Positions 17,900 to 20,509 of a stretch of DNA of 20,509 bases are shown piece after piece. Both the position numbers and the translations under genes were made by a program. The notes under the pieces were generated by a model that searched no databases, was not told the DNA's origin, and saw only the letters and a list, made by a program, of their open reading frames with translations. The stretch is from positions 1 through 20,509 of the forward strand of contig JBGQDM010000055.1 of NCBI GenBank assembly GCA_041495845.1, given 5' to 3'. This DNA comes from JBGQDM01 sp041495845 (GTDB lineage: Bacteria; Acidobacteriota; Terriglobia; Terriglobales; Acidobacteriaceae). Position 1 is the first letter of the stretch. Each line of letters opens with the position of its first letter.

Positions 17900-17927
17900 A
17901 GCTTAACCCGCTTCCGCGCAGAAGCAA
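17900..17927 (-). promoter_or_regulatory. Promoter-like boxes of paralog A
   Basis: Minus strand TTGCTT (17927-17922), 16-bp spacer, TAAGCT (17905-17900). The same hexamers and the same 16-bp spacing recur upstream of paralog B (18795-18822), while the spacer sequence differs. That pattern supports use as a promoter. It gives a leader of about 127 nt. Confidence 0.5.
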
Positions 17928-17961
17928 CAAAAATAAGCGTGCGCGGCGGGAGGCTGCACAC
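17928..17961 (-). terminator. Probable terminator of paralog B
   Basis: In the minus-strand transcript GUGUGC (17961-17956) pairs with GCGCAC (17944-17939), one G-U wobble included, followed by a U-rich run (complement of 17928-17936, UUAUUUUU). It lies about 40 bp past the paralog B stop codon. Confidence 0.5.
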
Positions 17962-18000
17962 CCTATGCAAGAAATTGCAACTCCTGCTCGTTGCGACCCT

Positions 18001-18624
18001 TTACTTGATCGAGACCCGCGGCGCGGCGATCGGGACGGCCGGGTTCTGCGTGGTGATCACGAACAGTGTCACCCCTCTCCCTTGGTATTGCTTACCCACC
18101 GGAAAGACCGGAATGCTCGGAATCGAAAACGAGATCGAGGTGTTGGTGGCGTTGATGGTAGCGGTGATGTCCGGCAGTTGCGGCTCCGTTGCGGTGGTGC
18201 AACGCTCGAGAGTATTTCCGCTCGGTGACGTGTCCGTACTGTCGCACAGAAGCACCCCATACGTAGGGTTGCTGGTATTCGGTGTAAACCCGACGAGATT
18301 GTCCATGGTGACGGTCAGATTCGTCAGAGCGGAGCTGAACTGGAAAATGAACAGGTATTTCCCCAGGTCGCAGCCGCCGGCACGCGTGGCAACCGAACTG
18401 GCTCCCAGCGAAGCTTCGACGTCCTGACTGGGACAGTTGACTTGGCGTGACATCTTGATGTTGGGATTGAAGTTGATGCCCTTCGTCGGCCCGAAAAGGT
18501 TCCAGCGAGTTGCGATGCCGTTGGTGCCGTTCGCCGACGCCCCGCGCACGGGCAGTCGGGCAAACGCGGGCGCCGCCAGCGCCAGCACCATCCCGGCAAT
18601 CAGCAACCTGCTGCTCTTATTCAT
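18001..18624 (-). CDS. Secreted protein of unknown function, paralog B
   Basis: 207 residues. Signal peptide MNKSSRLLIAGMVLALAAPAFA, then the same fold pattern as paralog A. The most conserved stretches are WNLFGPT, INFNPNIK, SSALTNLTVTMDNLVGF, PSGNTLERCTT and AAPRVSIK; the region around residues 72-82 varies most. The Cys are C64, C85, C127 and C142. The start is ATG 18624, where the signal peptide begins and where paralog A also starts; an upstream in-frame start at 18666 would add a stretch with no counterpart in the first residues of A. A GAGAGGGG lies just upstream. It sits 257 bp behind ftsZ with its own promoter-like boxes and a terminator between, so it is probably not in the ftsZ transcript. 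Family unrecognised. Confidence 0.82.
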   Translation of the reverse strand: MNKSSRLLIAGMVLALAAPAFARLPVRGASANGTNGIATRWNLFGPTKGINFNPNIKMSRQVNCPSQDVEASLGASSVATRAGGCDLGKYLFIFQFSSALTNLTVTMDNLVGFTPNTSNPTYGVLLCDSTDTSPSGNTLERCTTATEPQLPDITATINATNTSISFSIPSIPVFPVGKQYQGRGVTLFVITTQNPAVPIAAPRVSIK

Positions 18625-18765
18625 AAGACCCCTCTCCATGGTTGTAGTTCCCAAGAAAAACCACACGGCGCCAGGGCTGACACCTTACAAACGCAGCCAG
18701 CATCTCCACGGCAGCGAAAGCCGCGCGCCTACGCCGCAGAATTTTCCAGGATCGCCCTGCGCTTA

Positions 18766-18789
18766 CATCCGGCCGGGGAAGCCGAATCC
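18766..18789 (-). repeat. Conserved leader motif, copy B
   Basis: Counterpart of 17829-17852 (19 of 24 identical). Here the motif lies immediately after the promoter-like boxes, about 140 bp before the start codon, whereas in copy A it lies about 60 bp before the start; the leaders therefore differ by insertions or deletions. Confidence 0.5.
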
Positions 18790-18794
18790 GACCT

Positions 18795-18822
18795 AGCTTA
18801 CTCCCTCTTGGGCAGGAAGCAA
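18795..18822 (-). promoter_or_regulatory. Promoter-like boxes of paralog B
   Basis: Minus strand TTGCTT (18822-18817), 16-bp spacer, TAAGCT (18800-18795), conserved with 17900-17927. The spacer sequences differ while both hexamers and the spacing are kept. Confidence 0.5.
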
Positions 18823-18828
18823 CAAGAA

Positions 18829-18857
18829 AGGGTGTGCGATGCATGGCTGCACACCCT
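18829..18857 (-). terminator. Probable terminator of ftsZ
   Basis: Minus-strand AGGGTGTGC (18857-18849) and GCACACCCT (18837-18829) form a perfect 9-bp stem with an 11-nt loop, followed by TTCTTGTTG. It lies 25 bp past the ftsZ stop. An alternative hairpin, TGCACA-CCC-TGTGCA (18848-18862), and another, TGCAA-GAAA-TTGCA (18859-18872), overlap it. Confidence 0.65.
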
Positions 18858-18881
18858 GTGCAAGAAATTGCAACTCGCCAC

Positions 18882-20105
18882 TTACTGGACGGCCTCGCCC
18901 CGCTTGCGGAGATAGGCCGGCACGTCCAGATCGTGCTGGTCGTAGGTGGGCGAACCCGTCTCCCGTCCGACCAGTTCCATTCCCGGCGCGTGTGTTTCCT
19001 GCACGAGAACTGGAGTGGCCGGCTCGGGCCCTGGATCGGCGACAAAGACCGGTTCCGGGTCAGGCAAGCGATGCAGGTCGCGGACAATCATCGGCGTGGT
19101 GAACGTCCGCTCACGTGAGCGGAAGCTGCCACTCTCGCGGAAGCCGGTGGCAATCACGGTGATCTTCACCGCATCTTTCATCTTCTCGTCGAGCACGGCG
19201 CCAAAGATGATGTTCGCGTCTTCATGCGCCGCGCTCTGAATGATGGTGGAGGCCTCGTTCACTTCCGCGAGCTTGAGCGAAGCGGAGCCGGTGATATTGA
19301 TCAAGATGCCGCGCGCACCATCGATGGCGCCTGCGTCGAGCAGAGGTGAAGCAATCGCTTTCTGTGCCGCCTCTACGGCACGCCGCGCCCCACTTGCCGT
19401 CCCGGTGCCCATGACGGCGTACCCCATGCCCGCCATGATCGCTTTCACATCGGCGAAGTCGCGGTTGATGATGCCGGGAATGGTGATGATGTCGGAAATG
19501 CCCTGCACTCCCTGGCGCAAAATATCGTCGGCGATGCGGAACGATTCGAAGAAGCCGGCGTCTTGCGCCACCGCCAACAGCTTTTCATTGGGGATGGCAA
19601 TCATGGTGTCGACCGCGTCCACCAGTTCGGCCAGGCCGCGCTCGGCCTGCTGCATGCGGCGCTTGCCTTCAAAGGCAAAAGGCTTGGTGACCACGGCGAC
19701 GGTCAGCGCACCCATCTCGCTGGCCAGCGAAGCGATGATCGGAGCAGCGCCGGTGCCGGTTCCTCCGCCCAGTCCGGCAGTAACAAAGACCAGGTCCGCG
19801 CCGTCCAGCGCTTCGATGATTTTTTCAGAATCCTCGAGCGCCCCTTTGCGACCCACTTCCGGGTTCGCGCCCGCACCCAAACCGTTGGTCAGCTTGACGC
19901 CAAGCTGAATTTTCTGCGCGGCGCGCGACATGCGCAGCGCCTGCAGGTCGGTGTTTGCGACCACAAACTCCACCCCTTCAACACCGGCGTCAATCATGCG
20001 GTTGACGGCGTTGCAGCCACCGCCGCCGACGCCGATGACCTTGATCCGGGCGTCGCTGCGTGCGTCTTCATGGAAGCTGATGCGGATGTTTCCCTGTTTG
20101 TCCAT
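18882..20105 (-). CDS. ftsZ: Cell division protein FtsZ
   Basis: 407 residues; the tubulin-like GTPase that polymerises into the cytokinetic ring. N-terminal GTP site VIGVGGGGCNAVNRM (about 23-37), tubulin signature GLGGGTGTGAAP (111-122), T7 synergy loop INRDFADVKAIM (213-224) with catalytic Asp residues, then the regulatory domain to about 325. A short linker leads to the C-terminal peptide DLDVPAYLRKRGEAVQ (392-407), close to the consensus that binds FtsA and other partners. ATG 20105 begins the usual short N-terminal extension and has GAGGA 8-9 bp upstream. It follows ftsA by 56 bp, the standard dcw order. The linker between GTPase and tail (about 330-390) is rich in Pro, Glu and Val, as usual. 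Confidence 0.97.
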   Translation of the reverse strand: MDKQGNIRISFHEDARSDARIKVIGVGGGGCNAVNRMIDAGVEGVEFVVANTDLQALRMSRAAQKIQLGVKLTNGLGAGANPEVGRKGALEDSEKIIEALDGADLVFVTAGLGGGTGTGAAPIIASLASEMGALTVAVVTKPFAFEGKRRMQQAERGLAELVDAVDTMIAIPNEKLLAVAQDAGFFESFRIADDILRQGVQGISDIITIPGIINRDFADVKAIMAGMGYAVMGTGTASGARRAVEAAQKAIASPLLDAGAIDGARGILINITGSASLKLAEVNEASTIIQSAAHEDANIIFGAVLDEKMKDAVKITVIATGFRESGSFRSRERTFTTPMIVRDLHRLPDPEPVFVADPGPEPATPVLVQETHAPGMELVGRETGSPTYDQHDLDVPAYLRKRGEAVQ

Positions 20106-20161
20106 GTTCTGGGTCCTCGTCTTCTGCAGTTTCGGTTTCGTGGTTCTGCCTCGTAAACTTC

Positions 20162-20509
20162 TTACGCGCCCTTTTTCGCGAATACCGCGCGCAAGCGGTT
20201 GGTCCAACGATCTGGTTGCTGTCCCCGCGCCAGGCGCGCGCGCTGGGCATACACCACCATTCCCAATACGGTGGAAAACTCCGGTTCGGCCAGTTCTCCG
20301 GGCATTTTCGCCAGCGCCGCCGGCCAAGCCAGCCGCACAGGACGCCGCAGCACCGTCTCTGCGACTTCCAGCATCCCCGGCAAACGCGTACCGCCACCGC
20401 TCAGCACACATCCGCCGGCGCAGTGGTTGAGCATTCCCGCCTGCCGCAGGTTCTCGCGCAGCAACTCAAACAACTCCCGGGCCCGCGGCTCCAGAATTTC
20501 CGCCACCAG
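20162..20509 (-). CDS. ftsA: Cell division protein FtsA, C-terminal part (5' end beyond window)
   Basis: The last ~115 residues of FtsA, the actin-like protein that tethers FtsZ to the membrane. The frame is open at the right edge (the codons before the first visible internal GTG continue as Leu). VAEILEPRARELFELL is the typical helix of the family and GGCVLSGGGTRLPGMLEVAE is the phosphate-binding/adenosine motif of the actin-like ATPase fold, followed by RPVRLAWP. The C-terminus, RLRAVFAKKGA, is basic and short. In FtsA proteins a C-terminal amphipathic helix binds membrane; here the tail RWTNRLRAVFAKKGA could serve that role. The stop is 56 bp before the ftsZ start, and the order ftsA-ftsZ supports the call. 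Confidence 0.93.
   Translation of the reverse strand: MVAEILEPRARELFELLRENLRQAGMLNHCAGGCVLSGGGTRLPGMLEVAETVLRRPVRLAWPAALAKMPGELAEPEFSTVLGMVVYAQRARLARGQQPDRWTNRLRAVFAKKGA

Larger units (their letters stand above)
17767..18000. other. Leader, promoter and terminator segment between the paralogs
   Basis: This 234-bp gap is homologous, with indels, to the gap upstream of paralog B. On the minus strand it contains, in order, the terminator-like hairpin of paralog B (17928-17961), promoter-like boxes (17900-17927), a conserved leader block (17829-17852) and the ribosome site of paralog A. No gene is seen. Confidence 0.7.
18625..18881. other. Spacer between ftsZ and paralog B
   Basis: 257 bp holding, on the minus strand, the ftsZ terminator (18829-18857), promoter-like boxes (18795-18822), the leader motif (18766-18789) and a leader of about 160 nt. 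It is homologous in order and in several blocks to 17767-18000. No gene is seen. Confidence 0.7.

Noticed and set aside
17767..18000. Cyclic-di-GMP riboswitch in the paralog leaders
   Set aside because: Some GC-rich blocks looked suggestive, but the conserved core sequence of that class is absent by eye.
19240..20156. Long plus-strand frames (222 and 197 codons) opposite ftsZ
   Set aside because: Antisense shadows of ftsZ; low-complexity Ser/Ala/Pro composition, no ribosome site, no family resemblance.

Overview
The window reads as chromosomal DNA from an Acidobacteriota bacterium, probably of the Terriglobia. No 16S rRNA or other marker places it more precisely. The call rests on GC-rich DNA, a GWxTD-domain protein paired with a carboxypeptidase-regulatory-like outer-membrane protein, a FecR/DUF6600 protein rich in Trp and Tyr, a soluble-cyclase/TPR fusion, and intergenic hairpin repeats of a type common in that phylum. 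I see no transposase, phage gene, CRISPR array, tRNA or rRNA.

Layout, left to right. (1) 1-1639, minus: a small Tat-signal protein followed 2 bp later by an amidase that runs off the left edge. (2) 1719-1892: an intergenic imperfect inverted repeat. (3) 1905-5292, minus: a two-gene operon of a GWxTD protein and a carboxypeptidase-regulatory-domain protein. (4) 5609-7813, plus: a MacA-like periplasmic adaptor and a MacB/LolD-type ATPase, with no permease gene beside them. (5) 7975-8277, minus: an ArsR-family regulator with a perfect palindrome just upstream, divergent from a PLP threonine/serine dehydratase and a RidA deaminase (8369-9711, plus). These two enzymes form a coherent pair, because RidA removes the reactive enamine/imine made by the dehydratase. 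(6) 9712-9846: a convergent junction with two strong hairpins. (7) 9847-12252, minus: a large secreted FecR/DUF6600 protein. (8) 12253-12622: a spacer with two hairpins sharing a C(TGAA)G loop. (9) 12623-13834, minus: a short penicillin-binding transpeptidase. (10) 14187-17126, plus: a class III cyclase-TM-FlgO/TolB-like-TPR fusion. (11) 17146-18880, minus: two tandem paralogous secreted proteins of unknown function. (12) 18882-20509, minus: ftsZ and the 3' end of ftsA, the end of a dcw-type division cluster.

The least explained part is the tandem pair behind ftsZ. A whole unit (terminator hairpin, promoter-like boxes, long leader, signal-peptide gene with four conserved cysteines) has been duplicated, and its non-coding parts are still recognisably conserved between copies. 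The other points worth following are the orphan adaptor/ATPase pair, the cyclase with non-canonical base-recognition residues, and the ArsR palindrome next to the dehydratase-RidA operon.
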